NCBI GenBank assembly: GCA_003313425.1
Contig: NHZP01000011.1
Coordinates: 1 to 64,000, forward strand
Length of the DNA stretch: 64,000 nucleotides
Direction of reading: 5' to 3'
Source of the DNA: Pseudopyrenochaeta lycopersici
Lineage: Eukaryota > Ascomycota > Dothideomycetes > Pleosporales > Pseudopyrenochaetaceae
This document shows positions 11,327 to 22,740 of the stretch, piece after piece. Numbering within the stretch: the stretch's first letter is position 1; every line of letters starts with the position of its first letter. Below the pieces are notes generated by a model, which worked only from the letters and a program-made list of their open reading frames with translations, was not told the DNA's origin and did not search any database. The translations under genes and the position numbers were made by a program.

Positions 11327-13078
11327 ATGTCGCAATCGCTGTTATCTAATCTACCCTAGATCTCCGTACTAGAGGGAGCCGCAGAGCAATTCAATAGCGA
11401 GCCGCAGAGCTTCCTCTTAGCCAGCGAGTCTAGTTTCACCAACAACTACAGATACAAACTACTAAACAAAGACTACCAGAAGCTGTTCTTCCACCAGGCG
11501 ACCGTTTCGGGCTCGCAGCATGACGCGCTATTCTGCCCGCACAGCGCTAAGTAGTTGATCCCTAACAATCGTAGCGTCTGCAAGCCTGTCTTCGTCGCCC
11601 ACTCTATTCTGTTAGCAATCTAGTTGCTAAGGGAGACGCTTACTAAAGACGCCCTACCTACCAACTCCTAGAGCAGGCTAGTTTCTGCAGCACAAGACCT
11701 CGCTCGTAGCCCAGGCGAAAACTTCCAGGAGGAACCCCCTTCAGCGCAGAGGCCTTGTAACGCTCAGCCGCGATCTACAAAGCGGGCTCTGCCGTAGGCT
11801 GCTGCGTTTACACTAGCCCTGCCGTTAAAGCGCCCCCGGCTCCGTACAGAGTCTCCTTACCCAGCAACACTGCAGCTGTCAGAGTCCGGCCAGCGTAAGG
11901 AGCCTATCCACAGACAAGCCGGCCAGGAGGAACCCGCTCAGATCACGACGGTCACTAACAACAACCGCCGTGCTAAGCGAGATCGCACCCAGAAGCTAGA
12001 GGCAACCCAGATTAAGAAGAAAAACAGCCTCAGCCTGGTAGCTCCGCCAGAGAAGGCGCCTCGCAAGGAACACGGCGCCTATGCTTCGATATCGCAGCAG
12101 GATGAGCCGTTCGTCGCCTAGATCATCAAGCAGCCTGTTAACAAGGACCAAGACCTCTTCAGCAGCGCCGCAGCGCCTTACGCAACAGCTTCCAGCATGC
12201 TTAATAAGGCGCGTGCTATCAGCAACGCTTCCTCCTAGGCCTCTGCTACTACCTTCCTGCAAAGCTGGCGCACCCATAGAACGCCTTTTGTACAAGAGCC
12301 TAGCGAGAGCCGCCCGCCTGCTTCCTCCCGTAACCGCTGGCAGCTGTCGCAGAGGAGTAGTTCTTCAGCTGTACCCTAGAGCGCACTCGCCTTAGCCTAG
12401 AGTCTGTGCGATCGCTATAAGCAGGAGCTAGACATTATCTATATTAAGTACCGCTAGGCTATAGCTTTCCTTAGCAAGGCCTACACGGAGAAGGTAGACT
12501 AGATCCAGACGCAGGATGCCGCGTCGAGCCGTAACATAAGCCACAACTAATACAGCAAGGGTAAGGTCAGTTTAGAGGCTATGGACGCCTTACTGCCCTT
12601 AGTCTCCACTACACCAACGCCTGAGCAGCGGCAGAGGTTTAAGAGGCGCTTGTACTAAGCCCTTCGCTGGTACAAGGCAGCTAAGACCCTAGGCTGGGGG
12701 ATGCTCTGCTTAATGCCGCACGACATCGTCACTAACTCGTAGGTGGAGAACGATCTTCGCATCCGATACTGGCATATCTGGCTAGAGCTAGTTGTTAAGG
12801 TAAACCCTGTTGCCCACAAAGCAAGCATCGCGTTAGATGCCTAGCTAGGCTCTAAGGGCATTGCTGGCGGCTCAATTAGCGAGAAGGAGACGCTCTACAT
12901 TAAAGCAGAAGCGCCTGCGCCTGCGCCCGCAACTTAAGTTGACGAGATCGAAGACAGCGACGACGACGATAAGGATGACGTTGAGCCTGCGCAGTCGAGA
13001 ACCGCCGCCAAAAGCCCTGCACCCGCTCGTCCTATGCGTCAGCTTACCTTACTTAAGCTCTGCAGGCCTCAGGCGTAG
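11327..13078 (+). pseudogene. Unrecognised 584-codon gene, RIP-inactivated, divergent from TLH1
   Basis: An ATG at 11,327 opens a frame that holds for 584 codons without indels to a TAG at 13,076-13,078. Sixteen premature stops occur, 13 TAG and 3 TAA, with no TGA, which is what C-to-T change at CAG/CAA (or TGG to TAG) gives. Visible features: basic nuclear-localisation-like stretches near 11,830 (KRPRL) and 11,965-12,025 (RRAKRDRTQK, KKK), a Trp-rich patch near 12,665-12,810 (RWYKAAKTLGWG, YWHIWLELV), and an acidic tail near 12,950-12,980 (EDSDDDDKDD). I do not recognise the family. It could be a subtelomeric gene co-amplified with TLH, possibly nuclear. Confidence 0.75.
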
Positions 13079-13169
13079 ATTAAGTACTGTAATCTACTAT
13101 TTTATGCTTTGCAATTAGTATCTTACTATTATATATTGTCTACTGTAGCTGTGTTGTTTTACTACACTA

Positions 13170-15236
13170 ATGCGCTGCAGCTGTCCTCCACACGCTAGCG
13201 CACTAGCGTAACCCTAACTACAAACACCACTCTATTAACTATAAAAGCTACTGCGCTGCAAATTACATAGATAGTGCAGTTTAGTACTGCAAAAAATATA
13301 TCTTAATTTCATGCTAATTAGGCAAGAACAGATATTTAGTACGTTAGATTAAAAAGTATTAGTACCTACCGTGTTCTACAATATCCGCGCACAGACATGT
13401 AGTCTCTGTCCCTAACAAAATCAAAGCCCTAAATAGTACCTATTTACGTACACTCTACCGATTTTGGTTAGAGTCTTGCGGCTAGGCCCTAGTTACTCTC
13501 TACTTTAGCGCAGTTTACGCTCTATTTGCTGCTTAACCTCTTACTAAGTAAGTAAATCTTCTCTAGCTCCCTTTATTAAGACTCCTCCTTTCTAAATCTG
13601 CCTTCTCTTGCGCTTCTTCTGCTAAGTTACTACCTTATTAGCTTGCTTAAGGCTAGTAATTCTATCCTCTATTAGCTTAGCTTTGTGTATCCCTACTATA
13701 GCCCTCTTCTTAAACTAACTAAACGCCTTAATAATCGAGGTTAGTAATAAGGTGTTATGCCGTTGAAGGCGATCGCTAATTAGAGTAGATTGAGCCTTAA
13801 GCTCACGTACGTTCCTTGGTGTTTGAGGCTCCTAGAGAGCTCCTAGCTGAGCTCCTAACTGAGCTCCTAACTAAGCTCCTAGCTGAGCTCCTAGCTAAGC
13901 TCCTAGCTGAGCTCCTTGCTGAGCTGCGAGTTGAGCTGCTGGTGATGGCGTACGCAGTTGAGCTGCTGGTGATAGCGTACGCAGTTGAACATCTAGCTTT
14001 GACAAGACAACGTCTGGCTGGAGGGGGACAAGGCCTGCCCCTCGAAATGCTGAGAGTATATTTGCTGAAGTAAAAGCTTGATTAAAGGCTGCTTTAAAGG
14101 CAGGCAGAAATTCAAGCTTAGTAATGTGGTTGATGTGGGCCTTGATTAAGCTCTCTATGCTGGCGGCTGTACGCCTTCTTAAGAGGAGAGAAGCAGCCAA
14201 CGTTAAGAGGCTGCAGCAGATAAGATGAGTGTAGTAGTATGCAGAGGGTATAGATGTTGCTCTCTCTGCAGATCTCTTGAAATTTAAGAGAGTGATAGCT
14301 CTTATGGCCATCAAGGATAAGCAGCTAACGTGCGCCTACTACCCTTGTCTTTGTGTAAGCATTAAAGTGCTTTAGCCACGCTACTCTAAGCTAATTAGTT
14401 GTCTAGCTATTATTACTAACTGAAATAGCCTAGTCGCGTGGAATAGCATCCTCCTAGTACTAGGCAGACAGGTGATACTAGCCGGCAAAGATTAGGAAGG
14501 GTAGGACTGTCTAGCTAGCTGCATTAATGCCTTAAATTAACGTTACCTACTCGCGGTTGCCTAGCTGGATAGCCTTTGGCCGACCCCTCCTCTCTGACCC
14601 AGTCACGACTAGCTGAGTCGTGATCTTACCTATCCTAAAGCCAGCTTCGTTAAAATTATATGTATCCTTATCTGCAATACTGTATTTTGCCTTTGTCTCC
14701 TCTACTAGCTTGAACCAGCAGCTTATTAGCTAAGAGTCTTCACATAGAGCTCTCTGCCTATCGTACGCTCGGGTAAAACATGTCGTAAGACTATCTGTAC
14801 GCTTGACAAAGTTATATGGCCACTTCTGCCTAACCCTACCTTAACTGCGCGCTGCTAGCAGATTATTAGCTATATCACCTATAGCTGCGTACGTAGGCGG
14901 AAATCCACGCTAATCTAGATTAAGGATATAATTAACTATTACCTCCTCTTCTAGCTAAGTAAGCTTCTTTAAGTTAGGCTAGTAATCGCGTTGGGTAAGC
15001 ACGCTAGCGCGGCAGCGCTGAAGCGTGGTTTAAGGGACTTCAAACGTCTATGCAGTAACTTACTCAGTCTGAATTTAATCTAGATTAAGAGCTAAGATTG
15101 CGAGATTAACGTTAGCCTCGCGAGGAGCTAGTTAAGGTTGAATTAGTAGAGACATAATTGATTAAAGTTAATGCGTTACGCAAAGTTAGTAGGGTGGCCC
15201 GCTCGCTTACATAGCCCGCTTACTTACTATATACGT
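13170..15236 (-). mobile_element. Fot1/pogo-like DNA transposon A (RIP-degraded)
   Basis: The body is closely related to element B at 30,697-32,126, and the diverged terminal sequences can be aligned to B's inverted repeats: right end about 15,185-15,236, followed by TA, and left end about 13,170-13,230, the latter poorly preserved. At about 2.07 kb it fits the size of Fot1-type elements. It sits between the 3' ends of the 11,327 pseudogene and TLH2. Confidence 0.65.
13815..15155 (-). pseudogene. Fot1/pogo-type DDE transposase, degraded
   Basis: Translation on the minus strand from an ATG at 15,155 shows an N-terminal helix-turn-helix region (about 15,060-14,840), then FNEAGFRIGK near 14,640 (first catalytic Asp replaced by Asn), [13 protein letters not shown] near 14,300 and LQPLNVGCFSPLKKAYSR near 14,200-14,150 (third catalytic Asp replaced by Asn). 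These match the order of pogo/Fot1 catalytic motifs. TAG/TAA stops interrupt it. The C-terminus ends in a 12-bp tandem repeat (unit like GCTCCTAGCTGA, about 13,830-13,930). The transposase would cut and paste at TA sites; this copy cannot be active. Confidence 0.8.
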
Positions 15237-15789
15237 TACTCTCTTCTTCTTTTATCTTATTTAAACTAGTTAACTATTCTTTTATAAATACTATATAAAT
15301 TATATCTATTTCTTTCTTTCCTGTTCTAAGATACTATATATAATACTAGCTACTCCTTTACTAGTAATATGCTTAAAAATCCGCCTATCTTGATATACCT
15401 CTCCTATCCATCTACCTAGCTCCTCCTTACTATCTACCTGCCCTCGATATCCTACCTCCTAAAGCCTACTATCTTGAATTCCTCTACCTACCTCTAGCTT
15501 TGCTTTTGCCTCTACTGCTACTTGTAGCCCATATAGTACTGCTATTGCTACGTTCGGCCATGCGCAATCTGCCTGCCTACTACTCTGCTTACTGCTCTGC
15601 TTACTGCTCTGCTTACTACCCTGCGTTCTACCGCAGAGATACTCCATTATCCTACACTTCCAGCACGTTTGAACCTCCTTTTTATACCTTACCCTGCTCC
15701 GCAGCTCCTCTATATCCTGCAACCCCTCCTGCCCAAGCCGCGGACACTGCCACAGACTATGTACTGCCGCCTCGCGCTCTCTCTGCTCG

Positions 15790-15920
15790 AGCTCCTGCTC
15801 GGCCTGCTGCTCAGCCTGCTGCTTGGCCTGCTGCTCGGCCTGCTACTTGGCCTGCTGCTTGGCCTGCTGCTCAGCCTGCTGCTCAGCTTGCTGCTCGGCC
15901 TGCTCGGCCTGCTGCTCAGT
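15790..15920 (-). repeat. In-frame EQQA/KQQA repeat in TLH2
   Basis: A tandem repeat with unit near CTGCTCGGCCTG lies in the C-terminal part of TLH2. Read on the minus strand in the helicase frame it encodes Q-A-E/K-Q units. Confidence 0.7.
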
Positions 15921-16371
15921 CTGCAGCTTAGTCTGTTGCTCCGCCTCTTCCTCCTCTTACTGCCCTGCCTCATACTCCTCCTCCTCTTCCTCCTGCTGTA
16001 CTGCCACCTTGCCCTCCTCCCTCCTGAATACTTCATGCAACATACCCCAGCAGTATGGACACGTCGTCTGCGATAGCTCATCGAGCTTCGCCCGTACTAC
16101 CTGCTCCTGCCTCGCCTGTACCTGCTCCTCGTCCTGCCACTGTTTCTGCCCTCTATACTCCTGCTCCTCACAGTTATCGCAGAACGCTATCTCTGCGCCT
16201 TCTGCTGCCCTGTCTGCTGCGCCGCCTACTCCTGTATCTGCTCTTGCCTGTAGCTGTCTGCAAGATAATCGCCTGCCGTCTATATACTAACTTATTACTG
16301 CTCTTCAACAGCCTACTGTGCTAATAAACGCGTCCATCACGTCGCTATCGTTCATCGGTTGCTGCTCCTCA

Positions 16372-16510
16372 GCCTCAGCCTCTGCCTCAGCCTCTGCCTC
16401 TGCCTCTGCCTCTGCCTCTGCCTCTGCCTCTGCCTCTGCCTCTGCCTCTGCCTCTGCCTCTGCCTCTGCCTCTGCCTCTGCCTCTGCCTCTGCCTCTGCC
16501 TCTGCCTCTA
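16372..16510 (-). repeat. In-frame (EA)n hexanucleotide repeat in TLH2
   Basis: About 21 copies of GCCTCT give an alternating Glu-Ala run directly after the RecQ C-terminal motifs (QESGRARG) of TLH2. The array is nearly pure, in contrast to the mutated surroundings. Confidence 0.9.
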
Positions 16511-17224
16511 CCTTAGCCTTCTGCCACTGCTGTCCTTGCACGACTAGAATCACTGCCTTGCCTGCCCCTCGCGCTCGCCCGCTCTCCTGCACGAAATCAA
16601 CTATCCCCTACGGCCTCTCTACATGCAGCGTGAAGAGCACCTGCGCGATATCTACTCCTACTCCAAGCGCTGACGTGCACGTGATTAGCCCTCCTGACTG
16701 CCTCCACCTCTCTAGCACCTCTGCGCGCTTAGGCATGCCTGCGTGGTACGCTACGCAGCCTAGCCGCCTTGCTAGCTGCTCACACAGCGCCTTACTGCGA
16801 CAGTACACGACCCCTTTCGCTCTTGCTACCTCTCGTCCTACTGCTACCTCTGCTACCTGCGCGCTACTGAGCAACCTTGCCTCGTCCATTAGCCTGCGCG
16901 CGAGCTCTACAGCTGTCTCCTGCAGCTCTACCTTACGCCTGCAGCGTACTACTGTATACTGCGTCCTACGTCGCTGCGTTGTCTCTGCGCGGATAATTGT
17001 TACTCCGCGCATTAATATTACCTCCTGTAGCTGCCTCTCCTGCGACGGCGGTAACGTAGCTGTAAGTAGTACCTGCTGGCACGGTAGCAGCCGAAGATCC
17101 TTTAGCCTATATAGCTTTGTCTGCCACGAGTCTGCTGTAATAATAATATACGACTTATTAACTACTGCCTTTAATTCTGCCTTAGTTGCTACTGTTGCTA
17201 CTGCTAGAACTGCTAAAACTGCTG

Positions 17225-17400
17225 AAACTGCTTAAACTGCTAGAATTGCTGGAATTGCTAGAACTACTGCATCTGCTGCGTCTACTGGAACTGCTGCGTC
17301 TGGAACTGCTACGTCTGCTAGAACTGCTGCGTCTGCTAGAACTGCTGCGTCTGCTGGAACTGCTGCGTCTGCTGGAACTGCTGCGTCTGCTGCCTCTTCT
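17225..17400 (-). repeat. In-frame QQTQQF repeat in TLH2
   Basis: An 18-bp unit close to GAACTGCTGCGTCTGCTG is repeated. On the minus strand it encodes glutamine-rich QQTQQF units located just N-terminal to helicase motif II. Some units contain CAG-to-TAG stops. Confidence 0.75.
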
Positions 17401-19577
17401 GCGGCTCGTCTCTATTGCTTAGGCTGCTCTGCTCCTGCTTCCTCTTTCTACTCGCCTCTGTATATAGAAGGAAGCTAAGGAAGGCGTACTAGCTATAGCT
17501 TAACGTGCGGAAGACGTTAATTAAACAAACACTTAGCCCCTATACTATATCAGCCTGTACAGCATAGGCTACTAGTCCTGTCGTTGTAAAACGCCCGCTC
17601 TGTAGCTTAAGTAGATCCTCTCTGTCCTCCTCGCTGTTACTGCTACCGTCTACCTTAGGCGCAAACGCCTAGTAACTACCGTGACTCTTTTTCTCCTAAC
17701 AATAGCCTGCTGTAAACCGCTATCCTACTACCTTGCGCCTAATACCTACAGCTACGTGCTAGTACTCCTAGATCGTCAGCCGCGTGCCTAGAAGCTCTAC
17801 TAACTTAACCGCTAACGCACACGTAAGCCTATCTATATCCTAGAGCTTATCCTTATCTGCCTAGAGGTAGTTATTTATTAATGCTAAAGCTACTTTACCT
17901 TAGCTAGCTAGCAGTATCGCCCGCAGAGGCCGTACGTAGAGCAGGTACGCTGCGATTAACTGCCCTACCGCCTCTGGCAGGAAGCGCGGAACTACTTTAG
18001 GTTAATCCTACTACGCCTGCGTCTTATAGTAGCAGGTGACTAGCGTAACCTGCCTATTAATTATGTAGAGGTTATAATCCTAGAGCACCCTATTACGCTA
18101 CTAAACTAACAGTAACTCAGGCCCGCGCGCTAGCTGCCCGCCTGTAATATAGACCGCGAGACAGAGTAGCTTAAGGAAGCGTCCTACGCGCTAGAGATAT
18201 TACTACACCTGTTACTTATGCTATAGTATAGACGCCTTAGCTTAGTAGACTTAGCTGCCTTGATTGCCCTCCTCACCTTCCTACTCCCCTCTTAATATAT
18301 ATAGTCGCTGCGCAGCTAGCACGCTCGCGAGCCGCGTGAGAACCTAGTCCCTGCCCTCTTTAAGCTGAGCTAGTGTTAAGAAGCAGCCTGCTTACTATAC
18401 TGTTATCACATTGTCTTAGATAGCTGCTAGGTTAGTAGAGCGTCGCTGTGCCTGCTCCTCTACCTAGAGTAGTTCCCCCTAAAGGATCTGCTCTGCCTTT
18501 GCTACTAGTTCTTATGCTATAGCGCGAAAGCGCTCTAGCTTAATAGGCTGGCCTTTAAGGAAGAACGTCTAGCAGTTAGGAGACTACTACATACTGCCTG
18601 TAATACGGCCTAGGGTACGTAGAGGGATATGCTTAGCGTAGGCAAGTAGACTAATTATAATGCTTATCAGGCTATGCGAGCTATTAACGAGATAGCGCGC
18701 TCGCTAATGTAGTAGAGCAGCTATCTTAGTAGCACCCTACTCTGCGCGCTAGGTAGATAGGAGGAAAGCTTCAGCTACTAGGACGCGGACGCAGTAGACG
18801 ATTAAGCTAAGAAGCGTTGAGAACTGCAAGGCGTCGCGTAGTTGGTTTATATCTGGGTTAATAGCTAGCGCAGTAAGGAAGTAGATTATACCGCTATAAA
18901 ATAGCTGATAGTATACCTTCTCGCAGAATAGTGCCTTAGACAGGCTTAGGATAGCCTTCTACTGTTTAGCTACGTAACTGCTTCTATTAGTAGTAGTTAG
19001 TAGTCTCTAGAGCTTTACTGCTTCCTGCTTCTACCCTCCGTGCTAGGGGAATAGGCAGACGATATGCTAGAATCTGTCCTCTGCATCTTCCTCCTCCTTC
19101 TCTTTCTCTCTAGCAGCAATTAACCGCAGGCAGTAGTAAATAAGTCGTGCCTAGAGCTGTGCTGCGCGACGTTAGCTTTCTATATTCTGTATACGACCTA
19201 GAGGGCGACAATTAGACTGCTGTAGTGTTACACTACGTAGCTAGCGCAACGTCTCAATCGATAGCGAGCTGAGCTCCTTGACAGCCTGCTTAACTACCTC
19301 TTTAACGCGGCGTACTGTACATTGTAATACTGGCTCGTCGTCGCCTAGCGGTCGTACAGCGTAGGCGAGCTACTTCCAGTCTGGGTAGGCTTTAAGGTGC
19401 TGCTCCTATTACGTCCGTTTTAACCAGCTAGTGCGGTCGTAGGCTAAGGCCTCTTCAGCGATTTGGCTGATTGCCTTGTTATCCTAACGCTTAATAGTTT
19501 CCTACTCAGCTAACAAGCTAGTGAGCCTCTCCTTAGGGTCTAGCCGCTTTCTCTGCTGTTGTTGCTGCCCCGAATGC

Positions 19578-19735
19578 TGATCCTGCGTCTGCTCCTGTGC
19601 CTGCTCCTGTGCCTGCTCCTGTGCCTGCTCCTGTGCCTGCTCCTGTGCCTGCTCCTGTGCCTGCTCCTGTGCCTGCTCCTGTGCCTGCTCCTGTGCCTGC
19701 TCCTGTGCCTGCTCCTGTGCCTGCTCCTGTACCTC
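19578..19735 (-). repeat. In-frame (EQAQ)n repeat in TLH2
   Basis: Thirteen or so copies of a 12-bp unit (CTCCTGTGCCTG) encode an E-Q-A-Q array after the DUF3505-like region. The copies are almost identical, so the array homogenised after, or escaped, the mutation that hit its flanks. Confidence 0.9.
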
Positions 19736-20224
19736 TGCCTGTACTACAAAGTACCGGACGTAGCGCCGTTCGCGGAAAAAAGTCTGCACCTTAACTAGCC
19801 TCTATAGCTGCGTAGCGTACTCCTAGTACGAGGTCGTAGAGGCAGAGGACTATCGTGTAAGCTTTATACCGTGCTGCTCGTTTATATGTTTCTATATACA
19901 CTTATAGCTTGTGCTTAGAAAGCCGCAGCGCTTGCTAGTAGTAGTGCTACTACTACTACTACTGCTGCTACTGCTAGCGACGTGATTACAGTAGAGAAAT
20001 GCGTCCTGTAGAGAACCTAGCTCCGCGATAGGCGGGCTGTTTAGTTGAAGGAGAGGGACCTCCGCTAGCAGGTTTAAGTTAAGGCCTTAGTAGGCTGCGA
20101 GCAGCTCTCTCCGCTGCGTTACAGGTATACTATGCTGGCGCTCTAGGTGCTGATCTAGGCTATAGACAGCGCAGGTATGCTAGCGGCAGACAAGGACGCT
20201 GTAGGATAGGAGAAAGGTAAACAT

Positions 20225-20500
20225 TATAGATACTCTTTCTTTTTCTCTTTTTTATTCCCTCTCGCTTTTACTCTTATTTATTCTATTATATAGAACGCGT
20301 AGTTACGCGTCTAGGAACGCGATTTATACTCTAACGCGTTACGCGTAGGTACTAGCTAATTTAGGTTAGAGCACTAGCTAAGAAAGGTTTAGTCGCAGAA
20401 TAAAGGGGGCGGACGCATTCTTCTAGGTGTTCTCCTTCTGTTTCGTAAGATTAGCGAACGCACGGGGCAAGAGAAAAAAGGGGGAGACCGCATAGTTCTG
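20225..20500. other. Upstream region of TLH2, no gene
   Basis: It contains pyrimidine-rich sequence (20,228-20,290) just upstream of the TLH2 start codon and repeated CGCGT-rich words. A roughly 32-bp direct repeat follows (about 20,400-20,432 and 20,474-20,507, sharing AAAGGGGG and GGTGTTC). Promoter elements for TLH2 would be here, but none is identified with certainty. Confidence 0.4.
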
Positions 20501-21640
20501 GGTGTTCATAAGGCCTGGTAGACATTTCTATAGACTTTGTAACAGGGTTACTACTGTCTAAAGATCCCGCAACAGGAATTAAGTATAACGCTATCTTTAA
20601 CATAGTCTGCAGGTTTACGAAAGTAGTAGAAATAATACTGTTTAGGAACGATTATAATATAGAACAAATAGCGTTTGTTGTCCTAGACAGACTAATATAA
20701 TATTACAGTATACCTAAGTCTATTATAAGCGATAGAGATAAGCTCTTTATATCTAACTTCTAGTCTACTCTAATAGCTGTAATAGGGATAAAGAGAAAAT
20801 TATTAACAGCCTATTACCTATAAACAGACAGATAAATAGAAAGAATAAATAGAATAATAAAGACTTACCTAAGGATTTACAGTAATTAATAATAAAATAA
20901 TTAGGTCTTATTATTACTAATAGTATAATTAGCCTATAATAATAAATTGTTAGAATTAACTAGAAAGATACTATTCTTTACTAACTATAGGAGATACCCT
21001 AATCTCTTTATAAAATCATATCCTAGCAGAAAAGCTAAAGTAGCTGTAAAGATAGCTAAAGAAATAAAGAAAATATACGAATAACTCTAAGAAAACCTTA
21101 AGAAAGCACAACATAACAGTATTTCCTACTAGAACAAGAAAAGAAAAATAGCACCTTAGCTAAAGAAGGGGGATAAAGCATACTTACTTACGAAAAATCT
21201 ACGCAATAAGCAACTAAGTAAAGGACTTAATTACGTTAAAGTTAGACTATTTTTAGTTAAAGAACAAAACAGACTTATAAATTATACACTTAAGCTACTA
21301 CTAGATATAAAGATCTACCTACGCTTCTATATCTCTAAGTTAGAACTAGCTAACCTTATAATACTACTATAAAAAACATTTTAGTATAAACTTAAAGAAG
21401 AAACAGAATACGAAGTTGAAAGAATCCTTAATAAAAGACGCTCTAAGACTACAGAGAATTAATATAGAGAAAGAGAGTACCTTATGAAATAGAAGGACTA
21501 CCTAGACTTAGAGAATATATAGGAACCTGAGTTAAACCTAGGGAACTGCAAGGAACGGATTAGTGAATACAACCGCGACAGGGAACGAAAGGAGCTCAAG
21601 TACTAGAACTATAACTAACCTAGAAGGTAGAAGCCTAGCC
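20500..21640 (+). pseudogene. Ty3/gypsy integrase and chromodomain fragment, degraded
   Basis: Plus-strand translation gives DISIDFVTGL near 20,520, the start of the integrase catalytic core, then IISDRDKLFISNF near 20,720 and a second half interrupted by TAA/TAG. The C-terminal part reads YEVERILNKRRS and KDYLDLENI near 21,410-21,520, matching the chromodomain of fungal chromoviruses. Protease, reverse transcriptase and 5' LTR are absent, so only the 3' third of an element remains. Integrase inserts the cDNA, and the chromodomain targets modified chromatin. Confidence 0.75.
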
Positions 21641-21815
21641 AGGCTCTACTAGGGTTACTAGTTGATCCAAGGCACCTATAGTAGACTATACTATTAGAGA
21701 AAAACTAACTAAAGCATCGACGGCCAGATAAGGAGCTTCCTTAGCAAACTCTAGCTCTCCGTCGTCATGCATCTCTAACGTAAGACATAACATCACGTGA
21801 TTCGAGACGAATCCT

Positions 21816-21833
21816 AAAGGAGGAAGGGGATGG
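21816..21833 (+). other. Polypurine tract of the chromodomain gypsy
   Basis: An AAAGGAGGAAGGGGATGG run sits immediately before a TGTTAGG start, the expected position for plus-strand primer and 3' LTR. Confidence 0.65.
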
Positions 21834-22190
21834 TGTTAGGATCTGAGATCCTGGATAGAGAGGAGGAGCCTTAGACGCCAGCAGCTAGTTAGGAAGCGCT
21901 AGTGTTCTACTCTATTACATGTTACGTGACCGCTCGCCCTGCTAAGGACGAGCGCTTGCAGTGCTCGCGGCGAGCGCGACGAGCGCCTTATGTATATAGA
22001 TTACTACAATAAGTCCTTATAGCTTAGTGTGTTTAACTTAATATTATACTCTACAGTATAGTAATAGTAATACTAATTATTCTTAACCCTTAGTACTCTT
22101 TACAGAAGCACCCTCTTACTGTCTTAGTATTAAACCCTATTCTATATAGTCTCTTACTCCATCCTAGAGAACTAACCTTGCAGTCTTATT
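21834..22190 (+). repeat. Probable 3' LTR of the chromodomain gypsy
   Basis: It begins TGTTAGGATCTGAGATCCTG right after the polypurine tract. The left end is well placed; the right end is a guess because no second LTR copy is in the window. Confidence 0.45.
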
Positions 22191-22740
22191 GGTTATCCCC
22201 ACCGATAGCCTTTAAGATTCTTCACACTAGTTTAACGCTAGAAACACGTTAGCTAACTAATAAGCACTATAGCTATGCAGATCTTAGTACTACTCCTAAT
22301 CCTAAGCTAGATTTAATTATATTTTAAGTACTTATATAATCTAAAAAGTATAAGGCTATCTTGCATTAGCTAGGATTAGGGATTTACTTCTATTAGAAGT
22401 ACTAATTAATATAGTAGCCTTATATAAATTTACCTATAACAGCACGCACTAAGCTAATAATAGCTTCTAAGTATTAGAAGGAGGTTCTAAAGCTTAGATA
22501 AAGCTATTCTATAAAAATTTAGAGTAATAAAGACTTAATATTAGCGATGTAGGGAGGGAGGTCTGTTACGCTATAAAAAAAGGCGCTATATAAATTAGGC
22601 TTAGAGGTAATAATATAAAGGTAATTTTAAGGAAGAGTAAAATATAGATATTTAGGATTAGCTATAGTAGATTATTTTTACTATACTATAGTAATATTTA
22701 TTATACGCATAAGTTTTCTAGTTGCTGAAAGCTAAAGTAC
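22191..22740. other. AT-rich RIP-degraded sequence, unassigned
   Basis: Very AT-rich, no open frame. A purine-rich run (GTAGGGAGGGAGG, about 22,548-22,560) followed by TCTGTTACGC could be the 3' end of another LTR element. The composition changes sharply to higher GC at about 22,740. Confidence 0.4.

Larger units (their letters stand above)
15318..20224 (-). pseudogene. Subtelomeric RecQ-type helicase TLH2, RIP-inactivated
   Basis: The ATG is at 20,224. The N-terminus carries a DUF3505-like zinc region: VLVCR, SLDQHLERQHSIP near 20,130-20,180, CGFLSTSYKCI and KHINEQHG near 19,880-19,930, and VQTFFRERRYVRYFVVQ near 19,740-19,790. The helicase core shows LTATLPPSQERQ near 17,040. The C-terminal RecQ block at 16,608-17,012 is intact for about 130 codons, with GVVYCRSKALCEQLARRLG, VAYHAGM, TSALGVGVDI and LHVERP, followed by QESGRARG. 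The motif II position near 17,140 reads NKSY, which fits transitions from a D-E-x-H motif. The tail has a WKC...CGRTQ zinc-like region near 15,640. Four repeat tracts, all multiples of 3 bp, lie inside it. TAG/TAA stops are scattered along its length. Probably a paralogue of TLH1. Confidence 0.88.

Noticed and set aside
15500..16324. Several overlapping open frames on both strands rich in Leu, Ser, Cys or Arg
   Set aside because: They are different readings of the in-frame 12-bp repeat in the TLH2 tail; only the minus Q/A/E frame continues the helicase.
16318..17235. Long + strand open frame with an Ala-Ser run
   Set aside because: It is the antisense of the TLH2 RecQ domain and its (EA)n repeat; the minus strand carries the conserved helicase motifs.
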